In this document: piece by piece, positions 12,801 through 21,310 of the stretch
Layout: every line of letters begins with the position of its first letter
Numbering within the stretch: position 1 is the first letter of the stretch
Assembly: GCF_032854445.1 (NCBI RefSeq)
Contig: NC_088295.1
Coordinates: 85,790,644-85,854,643, forward strand
Source of the DNA: Liolophura sinensis
Taxonomy: Eukaryota; Mollusca; Polyplacophora; Chitonida; Chitonidae
Direction: 5' to 3'
Length of the DNA stretch: 64,000 nucleotides
Translations under genes and position numbers: made by a program
The notes under the pieces: generated by a model
The model's database searches: none
What the model was told of the DNA's origin: nothing
What the model saw: only the letters and a program-made list of their open reading frames with translations

Positions 12801-15800
12801 GAGACCACAGTGTGGGTTTGAAATGCGTTTTGTCGTTGTTGCAGCTCTTTTCGGTTCCCCGCCACCATGATACTGGCCGTTGTCGTATAAGTGAAATATT
12901 GTTGAGTAGGTCGTAAAACGCCAATCGGAATACATAAATAAATATCGTTGAAAATATAAAATGAAATGAAAACAGAATCTACAGCGGTCTACAAACTGTT
13001 TGTAATGGAAATGAATTTCTTGCTTCCTGATATCGTCCAGAATGAATCTATGTTTTTTATATATATATAGTCGTAAGAGTCACCAAGAATTCTGTAGTTC
13101 TGATGTTTTGGCTCTCGGACAGGGAGGTGTGGCGGAGTTCGACAGGCAGAGTTGTACCCTGTGAACATAACCTCACCCAATTACCCGGAACTCTACCCAG
13201 GAGACCTGAACTGCACCTGGACCATTGTGGCACCCGTCAATCAGCGTGTCATCATCACCTTCAATGATATGAACATAGAGTACGATCGCACTTGCAGATA
13301 TGACTTCTTGGAAATTAAGGAAAATACACCGGTAAGCAGCGTGAATCTCTACGAAAAAAACAAAACAAATAATTTTCATCATTTTGTTATTACTATAGTC
13401 AGGGGTTAAGATAAACGGAAGAACATGATACTCTATTCTTCTGGATCAGCCATGCAAGTGTTGTGTTCAGCGATTTGCAGTCAGTATACTTTGATAACAA
13501 TGCGCTTTACCAGTGACCTACAACTTGGCGAAGATTTTCAGATATTAGTATATTCTCTTTACCGAATTCACAACGTAACAAAGGTATAAGTTATTTATTT
13601 ATTTATTTGATTGGGGGTTTACGCCGTACGCAAGAATATTTCACTTATACGACGGCGGCCAGCATTACGGTGGGAGGAAACCGGTCACAGCACGTGGGAA
13701 ACCCACAACCATTCATAGCAACCACATCGGTGAGAGGCTTCTGGGTCATTAGGCTGCGCAAGCGCGCTAACCGACTGAGCCACGGAGGCCCTGTATAATT
13801 TATTGCAATTCACTCGGAAATGTTTCCATAGTGTGGTAAACAGCGAGGGCAATATATATGGCGTTACCTTGGTTTGTGATTATGCCTGGTTGCCAAAGAT
13901 ATTTGGTCGTACAATCGTTAAAAAGTGTTCATATAATAACTTTATTTTGGTATAATGATTTCTGCTGCATATTTTTCTCAGCGGATGAATTAAGACAAAA
14001 ATGGAAGTATCATCACTAACTACTTGCACTTCCATTGAGGTAAAGTTTGAAACAGACCGAAACGTCGTCCATGATTCACTTGATACCGTCATGTATAATT
14101 CATGAGGATTATTTGCATTTTTATTTTAATTATGATGTCGTTATCTTCAGTAAAAACTTCGTGTCCTTTCGCCTGGTCGGATTATACCCAAGTCTTTAAA
14201 ACTGGTACTTGTTGCTGCCTGCCTTGGCGCTCAGCACTGAGACGTTCGAGCAAGAAAACAGAACTGGTTTGCAATCTGTCAGAATAATTTCACTGGTTAG
14301 GGTGTCATGCCTGGTGTCCTCGGCATGATACTTCAGTGGCGGCAGCACTTTGTCAGCGTGGACTGGCCCTGTCGCAAGAAGATAGAGTATATGTATACAC
14401 AACTAATGACTCAGCAAGACGTAAAAACCCCAGCATACATACATTCGTGTCCAGTCGTCTGTCTTAATCCCAGATTCAGCACAGGGAGGTTCATATGGTT
14501 TTGCACTGGATGCTGTGTGTGTCAAACTGTGAATGTCCCGTTATTTACTTTGTCCACCAATTTCAAGTTAAAAGTTTGCATCTGTAACCTGCATGCCGCA
14601 CTGCGAAGTTATTAGTTGTTTTCGTTGGTTTTTAAAATGGATTTTTTATGTTTCTTTTTGATGTCAGTTTGTGGAATTTACTAGTATTCGTCTTCCAAAG
14701 CTGGCAACAACTCTCGCCACTTTTAATGGAGTTTCAGGGGAAAGGCACTGGTCAGTGTCATCAAAAAATCTAATCTGCTAAACATCTAACATTTTTTACC
14801 ATGATATCTGTATAGTCAGCTAAGTACTATGTTACAGGGTGAAACCCAAAGGAAGGAAGTGTACTGTGGAACGAATCTTCCACAACCCTTTGAGTCCCGC
14901 ACCAGTACGGTGTATTTGGTGTTCCGAACTGGACGTATCTACCACAGACCTGGCTTCCACCTTAGTTTTCAAATAAGTGGTAAGTGATATTTAACAACAA
15001 GCAATGTATTTGACCTAGACTGTAGTAAGTTTCTTGCCCACATCTGAATGAAACGTTACTATAGGTATAAGTACAGCTGACACTTGAGAAAACCACGATT
15101 ATACGACCTTGAGCACAGCGGTATATAATACCCTTTCCCTTTTAAAAATATATTGTCAGGCCTTGAAAAGGCATAACATTGAAGTTGGTTATTTTTTTAT
15201 ATAATTCAGGCCAAAATTAAAAATTGAGACAATTTTTGCGACAGGCAAAGACGTATTTTTAATACGTTGCCATAGCAGTATTCTTTTTGTGGTGTGTCGA
15301 CCGACAATTCTCTTTTCGTTTAATACTAAACACCTTTCATTTCCAATTATTGTTTGATAGTTATGCGTTGTTTCAGTATATTTTCGCTTTTCTTAGCCTG
15401 TAGATTTTAAGATTTAGGAAGGAAATACGTCATGGGTCTATGCAGGCCCTCAACGGACATTGTTTTATATTTATGTCAAAGAAAATTGCCATTACAATAA
15501 TACCGGCTATTTTCATTCGAACTATTTTAGTGACATCTTGACAAAGAAATAGTTTGATTATTTATAGTAACTAAAACTTTTTAATCAAATGGCAAGAAAA
15601 AAATTATCAAGCTATTTCAGTGGAACATGCGAAGCCAGAAGGAAAATATAAATAGTCGTGTGCAGTAGGTGAATTTCGAGTTCGAACTCTTTTATCGATA
15701 AAGGTAAAAAAAAAGTTCAACTATTTTTGATTACATATACTATAACTTGGGCGTCTGAAAAAGAATCCGTATGATGGAGAAAACTGAGATGTCGAACGTT

Positions 15801-17223
15801 TGTGAACTAGAGAAGTTTCCAAAGGAAAGAAAGCGTCATTTGTGCTCCTGGAACAGGGTGATACTGATGATCGGTTAATTAATGTCAACGAAGGTTGCCT
15901 GACATTTCTCTCAAGTCACATGACACAGTAGCACAGTTTTTACCTTTGACGACAAAGGCGTTCCAGCTCGAAAGGAAATGGGAAGGAAGTCCGAGCAGAA
16001 ACTATAGTTCCTTAAACCTTACGGGAGTGCGTATGTCCCATAAACGGAAGACCAAAGTACTATGAAAAGTACCTCAGAGGAACATTTTGCAGTAGTCATC
16101 ATATACACAATGTTTCTCTTTCTAGCTGTTGACTATAGCCGTACTGTGGTTTTCCTGAGGGCTAACGAGTCATTTGGAGATTTCTTCTTGAGAGGAGGTG
16201 TAAGCAGTAACGGTGAGGCTAGTGTTACGAGTCAGTCATTGACTTTCGTACCATTCTAATTAGCACATCTAAGGTCAAAGCTTGCGGGTCTACATGTACA
16301 ACGTTAAATCAATGACCACAATATAGTTTCCCAGAAACAATTTGAGAAAAAAAGTTTTATGTGATTTGTGCTCCTTGTGAAGACATTTGTTCTTTCTTTG
16401 TTAATTTTTGTTGTTGTTGTCTTTTTATATGTTGTTTATTTTTCTCAGGGAACGTGAGTATCGAATACTGGGAAATAGGTAATTCCCCTCTACTGACAAG
16501 TTATGTGACTTGGTCCCAGGGTGACACAAGCTTAGACTGGACGGGCAGGGAATCTGGTCAGGACGAAGCTTTTGGCGACAAACTGGCGTTAGGTTCACCA
16601 ATGATTCGCACCACCAACAACGACTCTGACACCAACGTTCTCTACACACCGATAAACATGTAAGTATAGTTCACAGACTTTTATTTTACTTGATTAATGT
16701 TTCACGTTTCATTTATACGACGGTGACCAGCACTTTTCCATCTCAAATCTTTTACAGACATTTCCGGTCGTAAGTGGGAAGGTCTGCCAGCACCTGTGGA
16801 TGGTCGTGCTCTGCCCGTTTTCCCTACACCATAATGCCGGCCGCCGTCGTATAAGTGAAATATTCTTGAGTACGGCGTAAAACACCAAACAAATGAACAA
16901 AGAAATTTACAGACATTTCCAGAAACACTGTTATCTACTGTACATACTGTGTCGTTTTCAGGTATGGGCCTAACTACTGGATGTGGGATGTACTGATGGA
17001 CTGCTCTGATACTGAGGACGGCTGGTTTAGTTTACAGGTGGTGTACAGGGATTCTGATGACACTCTGGTGACGGAGATGTTCAATACGACTCAGACACTG
17101 TGTTTTGGACAGCCAGGGGGGGTAACTCCTTCAGCTGCTCCCTCTGTACACCGCGCTCAATGTGGTTTTGTTAACGTGTTTTACTTAAACAAGAATTATT
17201 GCCGTATAACTGACATATCATAG
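717..17223 (+). CDS. Multi-CUB, Thr/Ser-linker secreted protein with C-terminal 'RGG/DW' domain (3' part of gene, 22 exons)
   Basis: I join 22 exons into an open frame of about 1,089 codons; the gene starts before the window. Order: linker, linker, CUB1, linker, linker, CUB2, linker, linker, CUB3, linker, linker, CUB4, linker, CUB5, C-terminal domain. Each CUB is encoded by a 209-bp exon (phase 1 to 0) and a 136- or 142-bp exon (phase 0 to 1), with the four conserved cysteines (CGG, C-x-W, C-x-[FY]-D, CG or CD). Linkers are 13-57 residues, Thr/Ser/Pro-rich, with both ends in phase 1, as expected for O-glycosylated spacers. CUB domains are extracellular protein- or carbohydrate-binding beta-sandwiches. 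The C-terminal domain resembles, from memory, one found C-terminal to mollusc alpha-amylases and in other lophotrochozoan secreted proteins. The product should be extracellular; its role is unknown. Exon joins are inferred from splice sites and phase, not from transcripts. Confidence 0.82.
1308..1478 (+). CDS. Thr-rich linker exon, unit A
   Basis: Acceptor tttacag and donor G|gtaaac; 171 bp, phase 1/1. It encodes 57 residues rich in Thr, Ser and Pro (EPTPGTPSATTPTTAIPTTS...). Splicing to 1903 creates the Asp of DTCGG that opens CUB1. Confidence 0.75.
1903..2111 (+). CDS. CUB1, first half
   Basis: 209 bp, acceptor cttaag, donor gtaagt. It starts DTCGGTRQAS and contains LTSPGYPGFYP, MCAWTIEAP and INIEFHSECQFDYLEF. 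The Glu of INIE and the Asp of FDYL match two ligands of calcium-binding CUB domains. Confidence 0.85.
2844..2979 (+). CDS. CUB1, second half
   Basis: 136 bp, acceptor ttgaccag, donor gtaaca. It encodes RLCGTQIPAPF (fourth Cys) and VTFKSDFSGTREGFHLTF. The Asp of KSDFS is the third predicted calcium ligand, so CUB1 has the full set. Confidence 0.85.
3627..3752 (+). CDS. Ser/Thr-rich linker exon, unit A
   Basis: Acceptor tctgttttag, donor A|gtaagt; 126 bp, phase 1/1. The exon end and donor (gcgtcatcca|gtaagtgtac) look like the ancestral sequence of the 27-bp minisatellite family that follows in the intron. Confidence 0.72.
3760..4060. repeat. Decayed 27-30 bp minisatellite in unit A intron
   Basis: Repeated cgtagtacagcc and agtgtgtatagtag blocks are degenerate copies of the unit at 1-513. 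At about 4,001 the array ends abruptly in gttaaaacccaagcactc, the 3' tail of the SINE that is complete in unit B at 10,040-10,376. Unit A has therefore lost about 770 bp. Confidence 0.7.
4279..4383 (+). CDS. Thr/Ser/Pro-rich linker exon, unit A
   Basis: Acceptor atattccag, donor G|gtacgt; 105 bp, phase 1/1. It encodes MTAPITSQTNTSTSGSS followed by QTSPPLRPSSTTPAATTD. Relative to the unit B copy it has one Ser-to-Pro and one Thr-to-Ser difference. Confidence 0.75.
4595..4690 (-). mobile_element. tRNA-derived SINE (family 1), 3' fragment
   Basis: It starts with a TTTATTTA tail then gattgg...ttttacgccgtactcaag and tacgacggcggccagcatta. These are the complement of the conserved 3' half of family 1 (complete copies at 13,590-13,793, 23,066-23,335 and 61,570-61,801). 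It is shared with unit B. Confidence 0.8.
4811..5019 (+). CDS. CUB2, first half
   Basis: 209 bp, acceptor gttgcag, donor gtaagt. It encodes AVCGGSIQAGG, ITSPNYPDTYP, ECVWIVQAPVGK and VDIEDHHSCNYDFLQV. The Glu and Asp calcium ligands are present. Confidence 0.85.
5449..5613 (-). mobile_element. SINE family 1, head-truncated, with target-site duplication
   Basis: A 14-bp direct repeat, aaactatgtttaga, flanks the element at 5435-5448 and 5614-5627. The element is antisense, carries the 3' tail and central region, and lacks the tRNA-like head. It is present at the same place in unit B, so it predates the duplication. Confidence 0.85.
5903..6044 (+). CDS. CUB2, second half
   Basis: 142 bp, acceptor tgcacag, donor G|gtgagt. 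It encodes GETLKSVKTCDTNIPEPF and VRIFFFADYAFSRNGFHLTV. Here the fourth Cys is in CDT rather than CGT; the Asp of FADYA is kept. Confidence 0.84.
6226..6264 (+). CDS. Short linker exon, unit A
   Basis: 39 bp, acceptor cgattcag, donor G|gtaaag, phase 1/1, encoding DPDEPRITTTADP. It is identical in unit B. Confidence 0.65.
6490..6588 (+). mobile_element. SINE family 1, 3' fragment (unit A)
   Basis: Sense fragment ending gtcgtataagtgaaatatt...taaaacgccaatc plus an AAAT tail. The matching fragment in unit B is at 12,845-12,946. Confidence 0.75.
6894..7064 (+). CDS. Thr-rich linker exon, unit B
   Basis: Copy of 1308-1478 with the same length, phase and splice sites. The encoded protein is identical. 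Confidence 0.75.
7490..7698 (+). CDS. CUB3, first half (unit B)
   Basis: Copy of 1903-2111. There is one amino-acid change in MC[A/V]WTIEAP (Ala to Val), and the other differences I see are synonymous. Confidence 0.85.
8431..8566 (+). CDS. CUB3, second half (unit B)
   Basis: Copy of 2844-2979 with identical encoded protein; acceptor ttgaccag, donor gtaaca. Confidence 0.85.
9214..9339 (+). CDS. Ser/Thr-rich linker exon, unit B
   Basis: Copy of 3627-3752; acceptor tctgttttag, donor A|gtaagt, phase 1/1. Confidence 0.72.
9390..10040. repeat. Decayed 27-bp minisatellite and dispersed repeat, unit B intron
   Basis: Degenerate 27-mers run at 9,390-9,640 and again at 9,865-10,040 (units such as cctcgtcatccagcaggttt). 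Between them, 9,718-9,862 is a dispersed repeat (family 3) that recurs inverted at 14,222-14,372. No exon seen. Confidence 0.7.
9718..9862 (+). repeat. Dispersed repeat family 3
   Basis: Contains ctaaagtattatg, gaagacaccaatcatgacac, acattattctcaca and cctctcagtgctaggcg. The same block order appears on the minus strand at 14,222-14,372. Probably part of an older SINE-like element; family not identified. Confidence 0.6.
10040..10376 (+). mobile_element. tRNA-derived SINE (family 2), full length
   Basis: The head carries a degenerate tRNA-like region (gatagcacacttggtagagc and gcttcaatcctgggtcgagt, A- and B-box like). The body has aacttcctcgctt, ataatggctcgg and gtcctgcaacaaggaggca, and the 3' end is ttcgtcgtcatatgactgaa then taaaacccaagcactcactg. 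Other copies are at 33,363-33,612, 53,326-53,669 and 58,861-59,210. Only its 3' tail remains in unit A. Confidence 0.85.
10640..10744 (+). CDS. Thr/Ser/Pro-rich linker exon, unit B
   Basis: Copy of 4279-4383 with the same splice sites. It differs by TPPPLRP for TSPPLRP and TSPAA for TTPAA. Confidence 0.75.
10956..11047 (-). mobile_element. SINE family 1, 3' fragment (unit B)
   Basis: Duplicate of 4595-4690, starting with the TTTA tail and carrying tacgccgtactcaag and acgacggcggccagc. Confidence 0.78.
11168..11376 (+). CDS. CUB4, first half (unit B)
   Basis: Copy of 4811-5019. The protein is identical even though the Ile-Arg pair of KIIRVIF is ATC CGG here and ATA AGG in unit A, two synonymous changes side by side. 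Confidence 0.85.
11801..11970 (-). mobile_element. SINE family 1, head-truncated (unit B copy)
   Basis: Duplicate of 5449-5613. The flanking repeats have started to diverge (aaactatgtttaaa on the left, aaactatgtttaga on the right). Confidence 0.8.
12260..12401 (+). CDS. CUB4, second half (unit B)
   Basis: Copy of 5903-6044 with identical protein; acceptor tgcacag, donor G|gtgagt. Confidence 0.84.
12583..12621 (+). CDS. Short linker exon, unit B
   Basis: Identical to 6226-6264. Here it splices to CUB5 (giving PGRCGG), whereas the unit A copy splices to the next linker. Confidence 0.65.
12845..12946 (+). mobile_element. SINE family 1, 3' fragment (unit B)
   Basis: Duplicate of 6490-6588 with one visible base difference in the ggcc[a/g]ttgtcgtataa region. 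Confidence 0.75.
13123..13331 (+). CDS. CUB5, first half
   Basis: 209 bp, acceptor cggacag, donor gtaagc. It encodes GRCGGVRQAE, NITSPNYPELYP, NCTWTIVAP and MNIEYDRTCRYDFLEI. It diverges clearly from the duplicated cassette. Confidence 0.85.
13590..13793 (-). mobile_element. tRNA-derived SINE (family 1), near full length
   Basis: The reverse complement begins with a tRNA-like head (ctccgtggctcagtcggtta) and ends ttctt/gcgtacggcgtaaac plus an (AAAT)n tail. The middle of the body is shortened. It lies in the intron of CUB5. Confidence 0.88.
14222..14372 (-). repeat. Dispersed repeat family 3, inverted copy
   Basis: The reverse complement shows gccactgaagtatcatgcc, gaggacaccaggcatgacac, attattctgaca and gtctcagtgctgagcgcc, matching 9,718-9,862. 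Confidence 0.6.
14838..14979 (+). CDS. CUB5, second half
   Basis: 142 bp, acceptor gttacag, donor G|gtaagt. It encodes KEVYCGTNLPQPF and VYLVFRTGRIYHRPGFHLSF. The Asp found at this point in the other CUBs (SD, AD or TD) is replaced by Thr-Gly, so calcium binding is doubtful in this domain. Confidence 0.84.
14980..16125 (+). other. Intron between CUB5 and the C-terminal domain
   Basis: About 1.1 kb, AT-rich, with no exon-like stretch or recognised repeat seen on either strand. Confidence 0.6.
16126..16197 (+). CDS. C-terminal 'RGG' domain, exon 1
   Basis: Acceptor ctctttctag; 72 bp, phase 1/1. It encodes AVDYSRTVVFLRANESFG and DFFLRGG. I use donor G|gtgtaa at 16198 because the next exon is phase 1; the stronger-looking gtaagc two bases on would break the frame. 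Confidence 0.65.
16449..16659 (+). CDS. C-terminal 'RGG' domain, exon 2
   Basis: 211 bp, acceptor tttctcag, donor AT|gtaagt (phase 2). It encodes NVSIEYWEIGNSPLL, QGDTSLDWTGRESGQDEAFG and TNNDSDTNVLYTPINM. The DW-x-G-x-E and TTN ... YTP spacing fits the family I recall. Confidence 0.8.
16676..16903. mobile_element. Two SINE family 1 fragments in opposite orientation filling an intron
   Basis: 16,676-16,735 is an antisense fragment (tacgacggtgaccagca). 16,765-16,903 is a sense fragment (gtaagtgggaaggtctgcca to gtacggcgtaaaacacc). Together they occupy most of the 302-bp intron between the two flanking exons. Confidence 0.78.
16962..17223 (+). CDS. C-terminal 'RGG' domain, terminal exon and stop
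   Basis: Acceptor cgttttcag, stop TAG at 17221-17223. It encodes YGPNYWMWDVLMDCSDTEDG, WFSLQVVYRDSDD, then QPGGVTPSAAPSVHRAQCGF and VNVFYLNKNYCRITDIS. The end (H-x-x-QCGFVNVF-x-x-N-x-x-YC-x-I) matches my memory of the family C-terminus, so I read through the possible donor GGTAACT at 17122. Confidence 0.75.
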
Positions 17224-17402
17224 ACAATATATACTACACATTTTCTTGGGATCTGGTAAACGTTATTTAATTAGAATACAAAAGAATATAATATACACCT
17301 TGCGTCTAAACCTTTCCCTGCAGTAGTTTAAATAATTTCCGGCTTTCCATGCTGTTCCATGGTGTTTAAAAAAGGTCATATACATGTCATTGCATATTCA
17401 GA

Positions 17403-17408
17403 AATAAA
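17403..17408 (+). terminator. Polyadenylation signal AATAAA
   Basis: First canonical AATAAA after the stop at 17223, 180 bp downstream. A plausible end of the multi-CUB gene; no transcript evidence. Confidence 0.45.
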
Positions 17409-18087
17409 ACAGCAAGATTGCGCATGTTTTACATACGGTTATGCATATGTATAATTCCTTGGTAATAACTGTATCAGCCCTAACCCTTTCGTATGACTGG
17501 GGTTCAATCCCGCATGAAGTCATGCCCATAAGACTTCAAGATAGATAATCGAAATATTAATTTTCTTCGCGCTCAGAATAAGAGGAATAGGCCAAGTAAT
17601 GACCGGCCAGTTTCAGAATGCTGGAGCGGGTGTCGTGTATGGTGTCTGCAGCATGGCATTCCACCGGGGCAGCACTAAAAATATGTCAGCATTGAAGTCC
17701 GCTGCAAGGACGGCGTCGTGAAATTACCGAAATAATGTTGAAAGCGTCCATTGATTAAAACAGGCAAACAAAGATTACGTATGATGTCCTCCATAAGGTC
17801 ATGCATATGTAATTGCATACTCAGAAACAAAAATAAAAAAACATCACGTCTGGCATAAGGAGAAGTAAGGAGAGCCAAAAAGAGAGCCAAGCGATGGCCA
17901 CACAGAACGTTATAATCTTGGGTGCCCCAAGATTAAGAGACTTTCTTACTTCTCCAGAATACACGGGTGTAGTTGCTCGTACCTTTATTTACATTAGTCG
18001 ATTCACTGATTGAGTGAATAAGGGATATTAAACGATGTACTTCAGAACATTTCACTTCTAAAACAGAAATCAGTCCGCATATACGAT

Positions 18088-18305
18088 ATATTTATTTGAT
18101 AAGGGTATTACGCCGTAGTCGAGAAGAATCATTTATACGACGGCGGTCGCGGGCACTGGCCGGGGACACCAACGATTACCACCGGATTCCCACGTACGAC
18201 CGGAGAAGAGGCCAGCATGAGCTGGAACTCACAGTAACCGCACAGGTGGGAGGCTCCTTAGTCTGTGCCGTGCTAGCATGTTCACCACTCTGCCAAGGAG
18301 GCCAG
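18088..18305 (-). mobile_element. SINE family 1, diverged full-length copy
   Basis: Starts tatttatttgat then attacgccgtagtcgagaag and tacgacggcgg. The tRNA-like head (complement of ctgccaaggaggcc) is at the right end. Confidence 0.75.
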
Positions 18306-19224
18306 CCGACAGGTTCGAGGAAAGTGATCCCTAACAAACTCCATGTAAGGCGACATGAACGCTCCTTTGAAGGCTCTGGACCGCTTATTACATTATCAGC
18401 AGAGGAAGCTTGGCCGGGCCCCGGGATAATAACCCCTTTTCATCATACGTATTAGCTTTATTCCCATACCCTGTAGAAGTACGGTTTATACCTCATTCGC
18501 TAAAGATCCGCTATGCCCCGAGTTCTACATTTGTATCCGTAATGTGGATAAGCTTATTCATAGTCTACGAGTATCTGAAAATAACCCCCAGTTTTCAACC
18601 TCCCAAGACGTCTTTGTCCTATAAGAACATCGTCATTTATTCTACGGATAACACGCATCTGATTCAAAAAAGCTTGAACATCTATATTTCAGTGCAAGAT
18701 GATACAAGGCCTTGTAACTGATTGATATTTAACTTGAAATTTTCTTTTTAACTGGTGAGAAAATTTTTACCTGATGTAGAGTATATCTACATTGACAGGT
18801 CAGCGGAATATTTATTCTGAACTATATGATAGGCGTACAAAATGGCTTTTCCCTTTAATCAGAAAAGACTCGGTTGTCTTCGGAAGATGGAACACATCTC
18901 TTTTCACAAACAAAATTGAGCATTAATGACAGAAGGTGCTGTAAAATGAAGGAGACACAAAAATATGAGAAAACATACTATTTCACTTCATACCCGCTTT
19001 AAAAATTGCCCACTGTGACAAACAGTTGCCAAACATCACCAATGGTTCACATTCATGCAAATTCACGCACTATTGTCGACATAAAAATGTTTCTTCTAGC
19101 CATGTCACTCAACGCCATTTTATCAATGTCAGTTCTTAAGTATGGCATTAAAAATGATAAAATAAATACACCCCTCTAAATAAAATGCACAAAATTGTCT
19201 ACAAAATACAGTCGTAACGAATGT

Positions 19225-19378
19225 GTACCACGTGATACGTGATACTTCAGGATTGATTACTGTATCTGTCAGTCATACTCTGATACGTGATACTTCAGGA
19301 TTGATTACTGTATCTGTCAATCATACTCTAATAAGTGATACTTCAGGATAGATTACTGTATCTGTCAGTCATACTGTT
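19225..19378. repeat. Short tandem repeat, about 48 bp, 3 units
   Basis: Three copies of gtgatacttcagg...attactgtatctgtca...tcatact with few differences. Confidence 0.85.
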
Positions 19379-20184
19379 TACTCACATCTGTCATCGCCGT
19401 GTCCTCTGATAATAAAAGAATGGAGAGATTGACGAAATTAACACCAACGAAGTATATTATACTTGTTTATGAAAGATGAATTTCGTCTATTCCCAATGTG
19501 ACTTTACTGTGTGAAGTTTATCACTGCTTTTTGGAAGGACTTAACCTCAGCCGCATACATGTACCAGATCACAACAGATCTACAGAAGACTGTAATGGGG
19601 CTAAACATAGCGCACAACTGTTGGCCTTTCAGAGAGAAACCTGCATCCATCCCGAGTCATTACCTTGCAGAGTCTGTAGCCTAAATATCCCCGGATGGGA
19701 GTGAAACATTCGCAGGAATCGATAACTTTAAAAGTTCAGTAGAAACCAAGCTCTGAACCTAATACTTTCGAAACGGTACAGTGGGTGTGGTGATTACTGG
19801 TTTAATTTCATTTCAACCATATGTTAATAACATGGTGGCGGTCATTTTGACTGGTGGAGGAAATGTGAGTGCCTGGATTAAACCAATGGTCTCTGGCAAG
19901 TAAGTGATGAAAGTTATGTGTCCAAGCGATTGGAAAGGACAACCATCTTTACCGCACAGTAATAACAGGCTCTCACACTGAGAAATAGGAGTAAAAGATA
20001 GAACACCAAAATTAACTTATTAAGAGAACATGACGGAATAAACAGATTAGCAACAACTCTTGGTGGGTTGAAGGCAGAGTGTTCGAGTCCAGCTTTCGTT
20101 GGTTAGACTGTGGATTAAAATCAGTGTGTTTGTCAGATACCTGGCGAAGTGTGGTAGTTTCTTCCTAGCTGTGCACAGTTTCCA

Positions 20185-20270
20185 TTACGTCAAATCTTCA
20201 TCGCATTCATTTAAATGAAATGTTCTTGTGTAAGGCGTAAAGCATTAATCAAATGAATAAATACAGTACA
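20185..20270 (+). mobile_element. SINE family 1, decayed 3' fragment
   Basis: Recognisable only from aaatgttcttgtgtaaggcg and cattaatcaaatgaataaat. Confidence 0.5.
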
Positions 20271-21142
20271 ATTTTTGTGATATTTTGGGACATTCTACCT
20301 CATTTTAGCTCCTGCCTGTTAACATCATTTGCCTGTAGCGGGCCATTATTCAGATTACACTGTCCGCCTAAACATCAATGCACAGTGATGTGCAAACAAA
20401 AGTGTTCTGGTAAAACGTTGAGATAATTTTCGACCCTCGCTAGTCTTCTTGTGTCCACCCGTCCGTCGCACCATGTTGATGGCGTTAATTCTTCACTGTA
20501 AAGTCCACTCTTTATTGTTGATGATTTATGGGTTGGCACCAGAGATTTCCTCCTCCAATCACTTGATTAGAATATTTACTTTAGGCAGGACAATGGAGAT
20601 AACTTGAGCATATATAGGTGTTAATGAGATTGCTACGTTCATGTATAGATTTTCATAAATGTGAGGTTGCGTATGTGCACCACAGGGAAATTAATAAGAT
20701 ACAAAACTTCATCAAAGTAAAAGACAGTTTATACAAATACATGCACACTAAACTTTCACAAGTGTAAGAAACTGTAAGAGCTACGCAGTGTCTTGCACAA
20801 GCATACACGATTATTCTTACTGGTATATGCCGTTCAGTCTAGCCAATTATCCACTCTTCCATAACTGTTCCATCAACTGTTAACAAGTTTTCAATCATTT
20901 AATGTCCTTCTTATCCAATGCCTTCATCCCCGTAACAACAGAATTTAGTTCTGGTCTCTTTATGGATTTCTGTAACTTTCATTAACATGCGTGGAGATAT
21001 TTATTGGGGTGTTTCACAAAGTACACTGATAAAAAACATCAATCAATTCGTTTCAATTTCAAATAAATACTTACCAAACTTTTCGTAGAAGAAAAAGGAG
21101 AAACAAGTGTGATGTGAAAATATAATTACATTTTTTTTTTCT

Positions 21143-21310
21143 CAGTTTATTTATTTACTGCTTGGTGTTTAATGCTGTGATGAGCCGTTTTACTTATAGG
21201 ACATTTTTATGGATGGAGGAAACCTCCCAAAGCTCTTGTCCGGCGAGAGTTTGATTCTGACACACGATCTCACTGGTGAAGAGCCTGAGTTTATAGCGTG
21301 CTAGAGCTGT
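21143..21310 (-). mobile_element. SINE family 1, strongly decayed
   Basis: tttatttatttactgcttgg, acttataggaca, ggatggaggaaacctcc and a residual ctcactggtgaagagcct keep the family order. Confidence 0.5.

Larger units (their letters stand above)
6672..13031 (+). repeat. Tandem duplication, unit B (about 6.4 kb)
   Basis: Collinear with unit A at offset about 5,587 up to 9,580 and about 6,357 after 10,376. The change in offset is a 770-bp segment (dispersed repeat, minisatellite, SINE) present only here. Confidence 0.9.

Noticed and set aside
17122-17123. Splice donor GGTAACT ending the exon before the stop
   Set aside because: Read-through gives QCGFVNVF...YC and a stop, matching the expected end of the domain; the donor would leave phase 0 with no partner exon found.
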